Positions 22,636 to 34,566 of a DNA stretch of 64,000 nucleotides are shown piece by piece. Both the position numbers and the translations under genes were made by a program. The notes under the pieces are model-generated. The model was given only the letters and a program-made list of their open reading frames with translations, was not told the DNA's origin and made no database searches. Position 1 is the stretch's first letter. Each line of letters opens with the position of its first letter. The stretch spans positions 34,840,573 through 34,904,572 of the forward strand of contig OZ029915.1 in the NCBI GenBank assembly GCA_964023275.1, read 5' to 3'. This stretch comes from Norana najaformis. Taxonomy: Eukaryota > Annelida > Clitellata > Crassiclitellata > Hormogastridae.

Positions 22636-22639
22636 TCCT

Positions 22640-23303
22640 TACAAATCGCTTATCTGAGTTTTGTTTATCAACCCACGCTGTACATATGTAGATTGGGCAG
22701 AGTTAAGTCTATTTTGTCTTTGCACACAATGTACACTGTATAAGTCAAGCACGTCTTGCAACGCGTTCACAGAGGGACAGAGAAATAACAATATCATACC
22801 AATCCTGTATAAGACAGACACGAAAACGAGAGGTATCCTCGCTTGCAGCAAACAATTTAACAGTTTGCTATGTCCAACACTGTCTAATGCTTTTCGAATA
22901 TGCAAAGCAACCACAAATACTGAACTTTCATTACTGTTGAAATGCTCAACGGTTGGCCTTAGATAGCTGGCCTTCGTGCTATCTATTTAAGGCCAGTCGT
23001 TGTGGAAACGACACGCTACAGATGATGATGATGACGAGCAGCCTAATCCAAGCTTAAATTCGAGCTGCAATTCATCGATAAAAGGAAATCGTGACAAGTA
23101 TAGCGTAGCATGCTTTAGAAAACTTTTGAAATAACCTGATTAAGATTGATGGAACGGCAATTCTCTACTTCGTTTAGATTCCGAGTTTTATGCTTTATCA
23201 GAGGTACAATAATGCCGTGACCACACCAAGACCATACATCCCTGTGGATAATAATATAGCATATGTACAGAGCCTGCTGGTTGCGTGCGAACTCATGTAC
23301 CAA
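22640..23303 (-). pseudogene. Non-LTR RT remnant, fingers and palm entry
   Basis: Minus strand: GHGIIVPLIKHKTRNL and then VISKVF (about 23235-23120) are RT block 1 of the family with a GFG-IVPLIK motif. A decayed linker QLEFKLGLGCSS (about 23065) follows, then RKALDSVGHSKLLNCLL and PLVFVSVLYRI (about 22900-22810), the KAFD-V-H block in which Phe has become Leu. Frameshifts and stops separate the parts. The ADD block expected next is missing. It is the same RT type as 16390-16740, which holds the part lost here. Confidence 0.65.
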
Positions 23304-23613
23304 CAGATCACACTAATTGACAGTGATAGACAGCCAACGTGCTTTGTAAACATTTGCCCAACAACGCATTCCTACGACGCGTATTAACGGCTTGTTTTTG
23401 GGTACAGCAATACCAAGGATAATACAAAATAGCATAACACTTTATTGCACTTGTAAAGATAATATATCAGCAAGAGTCATAAAATCACAGGAACAATGCA
23501 ACAGGAACACCAAACGCTTTGGAAATCAAACTCTGTATACTAGACGTCGATCCGTGTTGGCAAATTGCGTATAAATTACGTCGAAAACTGAAGGAAGGAG
23601 GGAAGGAGGGCCT
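23304..23613. other. No gene seen
   Basis: AT-rich. GGAAGGAGGG purine run at 23592-23610. Confidence 0.3.
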
Positions 23614-23931
23614 TGTTACCAAGGAGGGTTGCCATGGAGTCGATGCAGGTGCAACTTCAGGACATGGGATCGGCCTGGTCTTCTCTTTGTTGCCGCAACT
23701 GGGTAGGCGGCTGTGGGGCTATAAATACCAGAGCGCTTGCAGTGAGTAGGGCTTCACCTTCCAACAGGAGAAACAAGCCGAGGAACAGCAACTCAAAACA
23801 CGCTATCGACTGACTACCACAGACTGCAACGGACGGCACCTTAGTACGGCCGAATCGAGTTTGCTGAAACCAGTGTTATTGGTGTTCGCAGAGTAAAGCC
23901 ATTGAATTACTTGCACGAACTTTGATCTGCA
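23614..23931 (+). mobile_element. Probable solo LTR (318 bp)
   Basis: Starts TGTTACCAAGG and ends GATCTGCA, the TG...CA pattern. It contains a TATA box (GGCTATAAATACC, about 23718) and a poly(A)-like AGTAAA near 23893 followed by GCCATTGAATTACTTGCACG, as in U3-R-U5 of Ty3-type LTRs. Flanks GGCCT and TGCCT agree in four of five bases as a target-site duplication. No primer-binding site or polypurine tract follows, so it is read as a solo LTR. The superfamily is inferred only from layout. Confidence 0.55.
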
Positions 23932-24060
23932 TGCCTGTCAAGGCAGAAGAATGAGATCAAAGAGGTTGCAGTCAAAGTGCGAAAAGCATTTAAGGTTGCT
24001 GCTACAAGTTGTGTTGGATTTGTGGCACAATGTTCAGCCATGGCGCGTCTTTGCATCTGA
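23932..24060. other. No gene seen
   Basis: Short unique spacer. Confidence 0.3.
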
Positions 24061-24064
24061 GCGC

Positions 24065-24232
24065 ATCTACACATCTATACGCATGGGTTAGCAGGGTCCA
24101 TACACAGGGACCTTAGATAGCGTGGCACCCATTCAAAAGGGCAGGGGTGGTGAAAGATCTCACCTGATAAATTCATTTTAAAACTGAGCAGGGTCGAGGC
24201 CATACGGTCGCTATATAAAACCGTGTACAATT
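24065..24232 (+). mobile_element. SINE-like or LINE 3' end repeat, copy 1
   Basis: Shares with 35930-36075 the series GGCRCCCWTTCAAAMGGGCAG, RGATCTCRCC, then TACGGTCGCTATA and AACCGTGTA. The 3' end CGGTCGCTATATAAAACCG is a retroposon-tail type distinct from the L2 ends. Confidence 0.55.
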
Positions 24233-24930
24233 ACATTTACTTGGGTTTGGGATTCCGTGATTCGAATCCCGTCGAGTCGTCTGGAACTGACATTCCATCT
24301 ACGAGGGAGTGCCAGTCGGTGAGCGCAACCGTGTGCTGCGGACTTCATTTGGTTGTTGCTACTCCTCATCCTCAATGCTTCACGAACCAGAAACTCTGAA
24401 CACGGTGCCAATCGTCGACTCTGCATGTTGTTTAGATTCTATGTGTATGCGAGAGACCTCCAGTGGTGACTCTTCCAGTTATATCACCATTACTTGTTGA
24501 CAAACAAACTGTTCTTAATGAATTTTTACACCACTCAGGCTAGCGAACGTATAGCGTTTGAGAGGTACCAAAGGGCTGCATTAAGTGCCCAGAAACAAAC
24601 ACACATACATTAATTCCGTTTTTGCAGCCAGGGAGAGCAATTTGTGCCGTTGTTGCATGCATATTTCTCTCTCTGTCCTCTAGTTCCTCCATGCGGATAA
24701 TGGCGCATTACTTGTGAACTAGGGCCCAGCTGACGAGGGTCAAACACAACCCTTCAGTTGTTGTCCTATTTTATAATGTAAGGTTCGTTTCGCATTTGAT
24801 GTGTTCTGCCTAGAAGTAGTGTTTGATGACATGGCTCCCGTGGGATAAGATGACATGAGAGCCAAGAATATCAAAGTACATGCTAACATGCATTGCATAA
24901 CATCCACTTTGCATCACATCATGAACGCTT
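24233..24930. other. No gene; one tRNA B-box-like word
   Basis: GTGATTCGAATCCCG at 24257-24271 resembles a pol III B box, but no A box or cloverleaf is found upstream. Confidence 0.3.
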
Positions 24931-24934
24931 CTGA

Positions 24935-24965
24935 GAGGTATATTAAGGCGCTATAATAAGTGCCT
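24935..24965 (+). mobile_element. L2-type LINE 3' end
   Basis: GTATATTAAGGCGCTATAATAAGTGCC runs directly into the CATA array at 24966. Confidence 0.6.
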
Positions 24966-25555
24966 TATTACATACAAACATACATACATACATCCATCAT
25001 CCATACATACATACACACATACATACACACATACATACATACATACATACATTCATACATCCATTCATACATACATATATGCATACATATCCATACTTAC
25101 ATACATATATACATACATACATACATACATACATCCATCCATACATACATACATCCATCCATCCATACATACATACACACATACATACACACATACATAC
25201 ATACATACATACATTCATACATCCATTCATACATACATATATGCATACATATCCATACTTACATACATATATACATACATACATACATACATCCATCCAT
25301 ACATACATACATACATACATCCATCCATCCATACATACATACACACATACATACACACATACATACATACATACATACATTCATACATCCATTCATACAT
25401 ACATATATGCATACATATCCATACTTACATACATATATACATACATACATACATACATACATCCATCCATCCATACATACATACATATATCCATACATAC
25501 GTACATTTATACTTACATACATACATGTACGTATGAGTGTGTATATGGGCATTCA
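24966..25555 (+). repeat. Large CATA array with higher-order repeat of about 164 bp
   Basis: CATA/CACA/CATC units. A marked segment (ATTCATACATCCATTC, then ATATGCATACATATCC) recurs at 25051, 25213 and 25379, so larger blocks were duplicated. Tyr/Ile/His/Thr and Met/Tyr/Val/Cys frames through it are artefacts. Confidence 0.9.
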
Positions 25556-25815
25556 TCTAAACATAGCATAGTATAGGATAGTATAGCATTGCATTTCATA
25601 GCATAGAAGATCATAATCTTGCATATTAACAGTTACATGACATGCGATGATGAGAAACGAGTTAAGTAGGCTCCATATAAATAGCCTGTACACTGCATTG
25701 ACTATTGTTAAGCTGAACTGATCGTCAGGTGACTCGACAGCTCATTCTTTTAGGTTTACAATGTTACTGCTGCTGACCATTATGATCGCTCTAGATAACT
25801 TGGCGTCAATGCTGT
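25556..25815. other. GATAGTATAG-type degenerate simple sequence, then unique DNA
   Basis: ATAGCATAGTATAGGATAG at 25562-25608. Confidence 0.4.
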
Positions 25816-25819
25816 TGCG

Positions 25820-26290
25820 GCCATGACGGCTAGTGGTGGAGGTTATGGTGGTAGTGGTGGTGGTATTAGCGGTAAGGTTCCACCCCTGCATTCATCCAGT
25901 TTTGCAGCGCAATTATCGAAGTGGGTCTGTCCATCTTGTGGCAGATAGACCGGGCGCTGCAGCCCCAGACTAGTCTTACTTGCCAGCGGACGCCGCACAA
26001 ACGAACGATGCAGACGGCCGATTGCAAAATAGCTCAGCCGATTTATGTCCAGACGGAAACTGCTGCTTATAAAACGCCGACGCACATATCTAGAGCGCAT
26101 GCACGGACGGAAGCGGAGTAACTCCCGATCGAAAGACTGAGGAGACTTCTTTCCCTTCGCTCCGACTTGCTCCATGCGGACGGCGGAGACTGATTCTCTT
26201 GCTGTGGAGGCGTCAGCGGTCGTTAGCTGCGGTTCCTCTTTGCTGCACGCCTTCATAGTATCCATCCACAACATCAGTACTAAGGTATCA
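25820..26290. other. CpG-rich block, possible promoter/first-exon region
   Basis: Much richer in GC and CpG than its surroundings. Plus strand: a 41-codon Gly/Ser-rich frame from ATG at 25823 (MTASGGGYGGSGGG) to a stop at 25948. A TATAAAA box lies at 26068-26074, and about 100 bp on an ATG at 26174 opens a frame to 26356. The minus strand is also open over 26274-25843. Nothing is recognised, and the strand of any gene is undecided. Confidence 0.25.
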
Positions 26291-27214
26291 AAAAATAACG
26301 ACTTAGGCCTTCACAGTATCCATCCGCAGTCTCCATATAGGTCGTATTATAAATAACGTCTTCGATTACAGATATCCGCGCGCATGCCGATGAACTATGC
26401 CTTGTGCGACCGATCGCGCTTGTCTGAGGTTTCGCCGTTCGAGGAACGGGAAATTGCGGCTGTGATCCGATGAGACGCTGCTTCTCGTCGCCTCATCGCA
26501 AAGCGTCGCTTGGATATTTTCTGTCGGAAACAGTTTGATCAATTCGGGATGTATGACATCACCGCCTGAAACCGTATCAGCAATATCGTCTTTATCATCT
26601 GATCACATCGAATACAGGTAAAATTATAGCTATATGCATCGACTATCTGGCACTGCGTCTGCTTGAAGGTGTTTCGGCTGTTTGTGAATTTCTGGTTGCT
26701 TAAATCGAATCGTTTCTATCGTCCGATCTCAACGTCGACTTTAGAAAGCATTGTCGATGTTCCTTTTTTTCTTATACATTCCTGTTATAATAAACATCAT
26801 GTCAGCCTTGCTGAATTTTAAAGCGTGACATATCACACATTTAGATTAGAACGAATTATCCATAGTTTTCTTGATTTCCACGAAAATTCCAATTACCAAG
26901 TAGAATAAATGATCCTATACGACGCTCATATGGCCAGGATCGCAGGCTTCGAACTACACACTTCTGAAGCAGCCTTAGAAATCAATCTACGATTGCAGAG
27001 TGTTAGCATTTGTACAGATGGGCCGTTTTACCTCACCTAGCACAACCGAACATCGGCAGAGTCGAGTTTTTTGGCAAGCAAGCACGATAAGTAGACTGCG
27101 GCATCTGGGCTTGTAAACATGTTCTCGGTAAATGCCAACTGACGTCTCTGCGTGTAGCAATGCCTATGTCGATGCCTATCAGAATGCCTTTTAGCACATG
27201 TAAATATGCGTGCA
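26291..27214. other. No gene seen
   Basis: Ordinary sequence. CAGGCTTCGAACTACAC near 26946 is B-box-like but without an A box. Confidence 0.3.
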
Positions 27215-27275
27215 AATATATATATATGAACATTTGTATAGCGCCTTTAGAATATCCAAAACAAACATTCATGCC
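27215..27275 (-). mobile_element. L2-type LINE 3' end, minus strand
   Basis: Minus sense: TTCTAAAGGCGCTATACAAATG followed by a TATATATAT run. Confidence 0.5.
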
Positions 27276-28950
27276 GATAACTGCCAACTCATACGCAATA
27301 AAGCGTTTTTATTATATAGTTGCCTATAGCTATAGAAATTAAGTATTCTAACTAAAACTATCCTAATCAAGTAATGTCTAGTAACAGTACACAGATCTCT
27401 GCTTGGCGTCTCAAATTCTATTAGAATTCGCGAACTAATGAAAGAATCAATCATTGCTCGAACGCGATGTAATTATATACATAATAAATATCATTTGCAA
27501 AATAGTTGTTGTCCCCATATCAGTGTGTAAACGTATGTAATTAGTCTTCATGAGCATGCGCATACGAGCTCAAAAGCTCTAAGCCTAATCGTGAAGAGGT
27601 CGTTACTGCAGAACTCTGCCTCAGGTGTAATGCTATCTAATCAATTATTACAGTTTCTATAGCGCTGTTTTTTAAAGCAACAGCTTGAAATCGATGGTGC
27701 GCCCACGCCTATCTATAATTCGATCAATTCCAGTCCAATGAGGAAGAGAATCAACCGAATGAAACAGACGAACATCTTCTGCTGAGATAAGAATGGCGAT
27801 AAAGACTCAGCAGATTCGGAAAGTGCATTCGAAAACGTTACCCAACAGCCACCGTAGTGCTGCACAGATCTCCAGTGGGAATCCATGAATGGATTCGCGT
27901 TAAATACTTCTCCAATTCGTCCATTTTAGCCCTATCGACTGGCTGTCTGTTAAGCTGTGTTGTCCTTGGCACACGAGTCGCCAGCCATTAACTTCCAGCC
28001 GATTCCCAGAAATTCTGGAAATTGCTTTCTATCTTTTCTATACGTTTCTGGCTAATTTCTGTCTGTAAGAGTTCATCAACGATGTCTCTCATAGCTATAT
28101 ATGTATATTATATATATATATAGGCCAAAAGGAGTTTATGTCATGTAGTAGGAGGTGTTGACAACAACGCTTTCTAGCCCAATGAGACTCGGTCCATTCA
28201 AATATATATACACTCACGACTCTAAACGCTTCAATTTGTACTTCAATTGCCTATAGACTACATAGTCATAATCTACTGACAAGACGTCAGTCGAATGTTT
28301 CAATTTATATAGAGCCTTCATGACGTTATTTAAAGCGTATTATAAATGTTCAGACACATGCTAGGCGACTGCATGTGCCCTGGAAACCTCATATTCTGAT
28401 CACATGACGAACACGTAAACAATCAACTTGCATCGTATCACATGAAGTTCTTTGCGCCTCTAATCGTAATAGTAATCTCGAGATTTTTACAGCGCCCAAA
28501 AAAGCTAAGTCGTGGAAAGCAGCTTTTTACAAGCGCTCAGTCAAAGCAGCATCGATAGGCATGTGACGCCCGGTTGGGTTCAAGGTTAAGATCCAACGGT
28601 CATATACGTAAGTTAGTAATGTAAGGACAGAGGGATACCCGCTGTATATGTTTGGAACTGACGAAAACGAAAATGAAGAAAACGAGGAGTTCTGCATAAC
28701 TGGAAGACATTGATTTTTTCCCCATAACACAATCTATTCACAATGTTTCGTAATGGGAAGTAGCTGAACGAATTGAAGTTAGAATACATTGCAGTCACAA
28801 CTCGTGTCCTTCTTCCGGACGATGCATTCTACGTGACTCATATAGGCTGAAGGAACGTCAAAAGACGAACTCAAAACCAGTTTTTTTACAAGACTCGAGT
28901 TCTGTTTGGCTCTGATGCCTTAATAGGTTTTTGAAATCGATAGCGTTCAA
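27276..28950. other. No gene seen
   Basis: A possible decayed minus-strand L2 end at 27647-27672 (AGCGCTATAGAAACTG). A TATA-rich run at 28098-28124. Otherwise unremarkable. Confidence 0.3.
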
Positions 28951-28954
28951 CCAG

Positions 28955-29042
28955 CGGCTGCAGGCCCCAGGGACGATGACGAAATCGACATCGCTCGGCA
29001 GTGGCGGCGGCGGCGGTCGACCCAACTCTGTCCCGCTTATGA
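28955..29042 (+). CDS. Candidate exon with Gly-rich N-terminus
   Basis: A possible acceptor (GTTCAACCAG at 28954) opens a frame with ATG at 28976: MTKSTSLGSGGGGGRP and on. A weak donor (GA|GTAGGC) is at 29042; unspliced, the frame would run to 29200. GC-rich against AT-rich flanks. No domain recognised. Confidence 0.25.
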
Positions 29043-29099
29043 GTAGGCTACTGCGCTTGGCCTCACTGGTTGCTGGTCACTTGTGCTATGCATCAGAAC

Positions 29100-29455
29100 A
29101 TAGACAACACCAGGATGCACACGCATTCGTGACAATGTTAAACATTCATGACAAGGTTACTCATTACAAGGATATGAATTACAAGGAGACAAATCCATGA
29201 TGGTATTACGATGCAATGCAAGAAAACGCTTTCAGAATAAGGATGGACTGTAAAAGGATGCACATTCATGATAATGATACATTTTACAAGGATACAAAAT
29301 TATGACAGTGTTATACATGCATTTCGGGGATACTCATTACATGGATACATGCAAGAATATACATTCATGTTATTACTATAGTTAAGGTTAGTTATACTAA
29401 TTTATGCCAACAATACTCATTAATTACAAGGATATGCATTTATTAGAAATACACA
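29100..29455. repeat. Degenerate repeat of TACAAGGATA / CATTCATGACAA words
   Basis: The words CATTACAAGGATATG, ACATTCATGA and related forms recur at least six times at irregular spacing. An eroded minisatellite. Confidence 0.45.
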
Positions 29456-29860
29456 CGTTCTTTATAGCCTAACGGAATAAATTTAGATGTATTACCAGAG
29501 CACACAGGTAGATCAAATAGAATGCATATAATACCATATAATATATAATACTATACCTGAAATATATTATATAGTACTGTATGATACTAAAGGATCGCTA
29601 CGCATGCATTTAAGGGTGTCTACATATATACATACATACCTAATTATAGTTAAATATGATCTCTTTCATAATGCTTGTTTTTATCAAAGACAAACCTATA
29701 TGTAACGACTCGAATGACTGTCTGTCTTGGATCATCAGATGATCAATCAATCAAATATAGCGCAACATCATCTTAACTTATTATGCATCTTGTACGTACG
29801 CATGACTATTCTGCCCACATGAGCTGGTTTCTTATTGATTCGACTTGTCTTATCAGGCGT
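29456..29860. other. No gene seen
   Basis: AT-rich, with TATAATA-type runs at 29525-29585. Confidence 0.35.
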
Positions 29861-31196
29861 GGGGTACCCGACTTTTTGGCGCCACCGTTTGGGCGCCGCC
29901 ATTTTGGCGCGGCGCAGGGAATTTTACAGTTTTGCTTATAAGCCCAAATTTATACTTAACCTCATTAACACTATGAAGTAGAAAGCGCTATAAAAGAAAC
30001 CCGGAAGAAAATGACGATGATCAGAATTGATTGCATAGAGTGATAGAGTAATAAAGTGACACAGTGAGTCCGAGGAGGTGAGATATCTATGTCTTAGTAA
30101 AATAAACCTTGAAAAATTAACGTGCTTATAAATATACTCTATTTCGCACTAGGCAGACTAAAAACGCAACCAAAAACACAAAAACTCAAAAGAAAAAGAA
30201 AAAAACATTTAAACCATCTCCCCACAGCAGACGCGAGTTCTGCAAACATGCAATCTAATAGCATAGCTAGCGTCCCTGACATACACACCAAGTCTATATA
30301 TTAGCCAAAGAATTTGACTCGTTTCCATGCCTGTGCACCAAAGTAAGCAACCTAGGAGTGATGTTACTTGAAGTTAGCATGGCTCTAAGCAATTTTAGCA
30401 TATCAACATATCTTAGAGATACGAAGCTTATTAGTTGCTGCGCTTGGTTTACGTGTAAATAATTTTCTTTGCCTGAAAACCACGAGGCAGAATTTTTCCG
30501 TATAAACCCCTGTAGATAATGTTTGTTTATTATTCATATCGGCCTGGTATATTTAATCAGTTCTCAGTTTCAGTTGCAGACATAAAATAGAAGAGAGCAT
30601 AGGCCTATATCTGAATAATTACAGAACAATTTCATGCAGTTTTAAGGTTTTTCTAAACACCTAGAAACATTTGTAGGCCTATATAAACAGCTCTGCTTCT
30701 GTCTAACTTTCTTCTCTATGAAAATGAACCCAATGCGGCCGAAGTGGTAATCAGTTTATCAATTGTTTAAGTACTTAGGAGGAATACTACACGCTATTTC
30801 TATGGACTAATTAGCAAGGGTCTACATACTCGAGTTTTTGCTGCTGTTTGTCCACTTGTCAAAAAAGTCATAATGACTATCTTGTAACATATTTTCTATA
30901 ATTAAAGAAATTAACAAGCAAAAGCAGGTCAAAAATAGGTGGCGGGTTTCAAATAAAATTTTACTTAATTCATCTGAAATCAACATATCTGGATCCAATA
31001 TTTTAAAGGTTTATTTCAAAAGATTTCAAGCTTTCATTTAACTAAAATGTATAATAATAATAACGTGCATAGACCTATAGCATATCTGCGTTGACGCTGG
31101 TTTTGCTCATGGCACATCGACGACCTAGCGACCAAACGGCCGGCGCCCAAACATCCGGGCGCCCAAACATCCGGGCGCCCAAACGTCCTACTTTCT
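29861..31196. mobile_element. Possible non-autonomous DNA transposon with GC-rich inverted ends
   Basis: Left end GGGTACCCGACTTTTTGGCG, then GTTTGGGCGCC. Right end, in reverse, AGTAGGACGTTTGGGCGCC with three 17-bp GGGCGCCCAAACATCC-like units (31138-31188). Both ends lie next to TCAGG (29853-29857, 31196-31200), a possible target duplication. The interior is AT-rich with no transposase frame. GC-rich ends on an AT-rich body, in inverted orientation, are the evidence. Superfamily unknown. Confidence 0.35.
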
Positions 31197-31200
31197 CAGG

Positions 31201-32090
31201 TGTGTATGCTGGCTGGGTGCTCTACGCAGGCAATGCCTAAGAAGACAGATGTTGTACTAACTGATGCTTCAGAATAAAAAATTAACGATTTTCATCCAAA
31301 TGAAACAAAGATGGGCCATGATACGAGTTACATGGATTATTCGATCAGAATTGGACTGTTGCACAGCCCTTTCTTGCTTCTATAATCCCTAGTTACAGGC
31401 CACACCCCTAATACCCAATTAATTCGACTAAGCCCCAACCAGACGACCCTTAGGCCATATCCAAGGTGAATAATAATCAAGGCGACTGATATTATTTGTT
31501 CGTGGCTGGAGGCAACGCGCATCTAAGTCAATACATGAAATCAATGGCGTCGACACCCAATGGATTTCCATTTGGACGACAGTGAGAAACAGCCGAACAG
31601 ATCCTCTTCCTTCTACTCCTCTTCGTCCTCCTTCTTCCTAACTTTCTTATCTGTTCTCTTCTTCTTTCTGGTCTTCTTCTATGTCCTCCTCGTAGGGTAC
31701 CCGTTCCTGTCCTCTCTGTTCATTAGCAACGCCTCTCCGTTTTCACTGTTCAACTCCTTTTCTTCCTCTTTATCTTTGTCTTGCTTTTCTTTTGAATGGT
31801 TTTCTCTCGCTCTCTCTGTCTCGTTTATCGAAGCAATTATTCTTGAAATGCATGAGCAGCCACTCTGCTCTAAGGCCAGTATGTCATTATTTTCCTTGTT
31901 ACTGGTATAACGAATTCGAATTAATTCTCGAAAGGCTGAGCAATTTTTAATTGGCATTCTGTATTGTTAGTTTCATTAATTGTTTCCTTGAGGATTTGTA
32001 TTCTATGGTGCTCTATATAAATCTGCGAGATTTCTGTTCTGTAACTACAACTATAGGGGTTTGACATCCCCATAATTTTCAAATACACTC
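31201..32090. other. No gene; long pyrimidine tract
   Basis: 31595-31830 is CT-rich on the plus strand, producing Ser/Phe/Leu frames on plus and Glu/Lys/Arg on minus. Neither is convincing. Confidence 0.35.
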
Positions 32091-32094
32091 ACAA

Positions 32095-32215
32095 CGAAAT
32101 TTTCTATTCTAATAACTTTTACAGCGCCACTGTATTAAGGCATTAGGGATCAATCGATGATCGCTGCTAAATGAAACCGACAGGGTAACTCCAGTCAGCA
32201 ATATGTGGGCTGAAA
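32095..32215 (-). mobile_element. L2-type LINE 3' UTR (ATC/ATT-tail family)
   Basis: Minus sense: TTTAGCAGCGATCATCG, TGATCCCTAATGCCTTAA, ACAGTGGCGCTGTAAAAGTT. Same order as at 44.1 kb. Confidence 0.6.
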
Positions 32216-33300
32216 TTGAGTTGAACAGCTAGTGAAACAGGAAAACAGCCAACGGCAACTGATAGGATTGTAGCCGACATCTGGAAACCAAGACAAACTC
32301 AGCCGGGGGCGCATGCGCAGGAATAGAGTTAGAAAATCTGAACCAGAAACTCAGAATTGATATATATGTACAGAGCCTATGCATAAATAAGTCAACTTAT
32401 ACGCATGCTCGTTGGCATAATGACCTTTAAGGATCGAGCTATATAGTCCTACTCTTCGAGCAATACAGCTCCGATAGTAAGAAAATTGGAAACGAGAACA
32501 TGTATGTATTCGTGGACAGTCGTAAAACGATGAGAATTGCTCGTTTCGGAAAATGGACTGAGCTACTTAAGAAGTATGTAAAAATATTCTGTTGCTATAA
32601 TTCTGCGGCCATCTGGTTGGAAGGATTCTTTGTTTCACTGCCAAAGCACACGACATCTTGCATTATAAGTAAGATTCGAAAATGAGTTTATAAACGGAAA
32701 TTAAAAGACTTTCGGCCTGGAAGATAGGAACAGGAAGGAGACAGAAAACAGATAGAGACATTCTGCCTAACATACACAGATAGAAAGAGCACTTGAGAGT
32801 TACACAATGACACATTGTAATAGCTTATTCTTCAATTCGCGTGAAGATCTATATCTGAAAAGCCCTCCGAAGCCCCAAGATAAGAGGCCCTCTGCCGATT
32901 TTCCACAGTGTCAGTCAACTTTTAGGCGAGGAACCCAGAGAGAAAGGCGTCTTTAACCAGATTTATCGCTTCCAGGTCAATTTCGATCAGATCCACTGAT
33001 CCAGTCGAAGCGATAAGATGCTCATTCGAACATCATGGTTTCTAGACCTATTTATTCCAGTATAAGACCTGTACTATAGGTTATGTCATGCAAGTATACC
33101 ACATCACACGTCTCACGACACTGGTGTGCAGGAAAGTTGCTGATTAGTACCTTTCATATATGACGATATGTTCTTCTGGAGTAGTTTCGTACACATCTTG
33201 CGCATGCGTAATTGATCCTTGATATAATTGAGCTAATGAATAGATATTGATGAGGGTCGTCAGACAATGACTTGTCTTAGTCTGTCAGATAGCGTGATGC
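32216..33300. other. No gene seen
   Basis: A 61-codon frame at 32500-32685 has no features beyond length. Confidence 0.3.
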
Positions 33301-33307
33301 ACCGCTA

Positions 33308-33520
33308 AAACTTGTAAACAAGTAAGCAGAGTTTGAATGGATCTTGAACCAAAATAGTGGTCCAGGAAAGCAAGGAAATCGGTGTAGATCTATAGCGGCT
33401 GCTTGTTAGCACTACTGCGGAAATTAACTTGTAAGCAAGTAGTCAGAGTCGAGCAGATCTTGAACCAGAGGAGTTTTGTGATTGAACAAGACAACTAATA
33501 TAGATAGTGACTGCTTGATG
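33308..33520. repeat. Diverged tandem duplication, period about 117 bp
   Basis: AACTTGTAAACAAGTAAGCAG...GATCTTGAACCA at 33308 recurs at 33425 as AACTTGTAAGCAAGTAGTCAG...GATCTTGAACCA. Later parts also correspond (CTGCTTG). Confidence 0.5.
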
Positions 33521-33524
33521 TTGA

Positions 33525-33640
33525 TTGATGTTGCGCTGAAGTAGGCCAGCGAAGACGAAATTGCAATAGCTGTCGATTCGGTTGATAGGTTAGATATTGA
33601 ATGACCTGACCATATCCGTTCAGATGCAAGAAGGGCGTCC
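33525..33640 (-). mobile_element. Short L2-type RT remnant
   Basis: Minus strand NRIDSYCNFVFAGLLQRNI (33580-33525) corresponds to the SRLDYCNSLLAGLP block downstream of the RT palm. The preceding VRSF fits the HSFV block after a stop and frame change. Nothing else survives. Confidence 0.55.
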
Positions 33641-34560
33641 TACGATTGGATTTCTATGGTCTTGTATGCCCTTCTAATGGATTTCAATAGAGGCGTGCAA
33701 ACAAATATGTACCGTTACTTATTTACTTTACAGTCGGTCCCTACCAGTCCTGTAATGCGTAAAGATTCCTAATATAAGGAATGAACTGTGGACAATACGT
33801 AAGCAATCATCAACGATTCTTATAGTCGCTTCGGCTTCGTGCAAAGAATGACACTTAATGCTAGATTAGGATCAGGTAATCCATCAATCTTAGAACTGTT
33901 CCAGAGCTATCTCGATAGCATCTAGAATAAACAGGAAACCATGACCGATTCCAAGATTCCGTACTAGATGCCATAGTATTATTTTGCATAACGAGACATA
34001 CATCATGTGCTATATTAAAGTCCACATAAATTTATAGATGCACATAAAATGAACGCACATATATATATATAACTATTGCAGTTGTCATAAGTAACCATCA
34101 GTTTCTTAATTGATCATAAACTGACTGTGGTCTATAGATCGATGATATATACATACATTAAATAAGGTCGATACACCCAATGTAATTATCCTGAGCAAAT
34201 TTTGACAGTTTCACGTGGAAAAATCTACGACTGTTGCGCGCATATTTTCTTGGGTTAAAGTGCTCAGGATTCACAGAAACGAACATTACTTCTGGTTTTG
34301 TGACAATATATACAAACTTTGGACTTGACTTGGTGCCTGACGTGGTACGAACGTGCCTCCATGAGTCTACAATTCGGAGTTCGGAGTCATAATGGAGATA
34401 CTCAACCGCGACGGGCAGATCGTGTAACGAGCGGTGAGAAAGATCTTGAGGTACTGGAATTTGCAGGCCGAATAAGATCACAAAGATATTTTGGATCCTG
34501 GCCCATGCTAACTTTAAGTACCAGAGACAATAGTTTAAACTGAATACGAGATAAGATAGG
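33641..34560. other. No confident gene
   Basis: The 142-codon minus frame at 34586-34158 has no domain and is within chance expectation. Confidence 0.3.
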
Positions 34561-34566
34561 GAGCCG

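Noticed and set aside
24240-24300. tRNA gene from the B-box-like GATTCGAATCCC
   Set aside because: No A box at the right distance and no acceptor-stem pairing. The same applies at 26946.
24960-25576. ORFs of 120-200 codons in CATA repeats (also at 4874-5300, 9940-10208, 55398-55700)
   Set aside because: They are four-base repeats read in open frames. The periodic Tyr/Ile/His/Thr or Met/Tyr/Val/Cys peptides have no other features.
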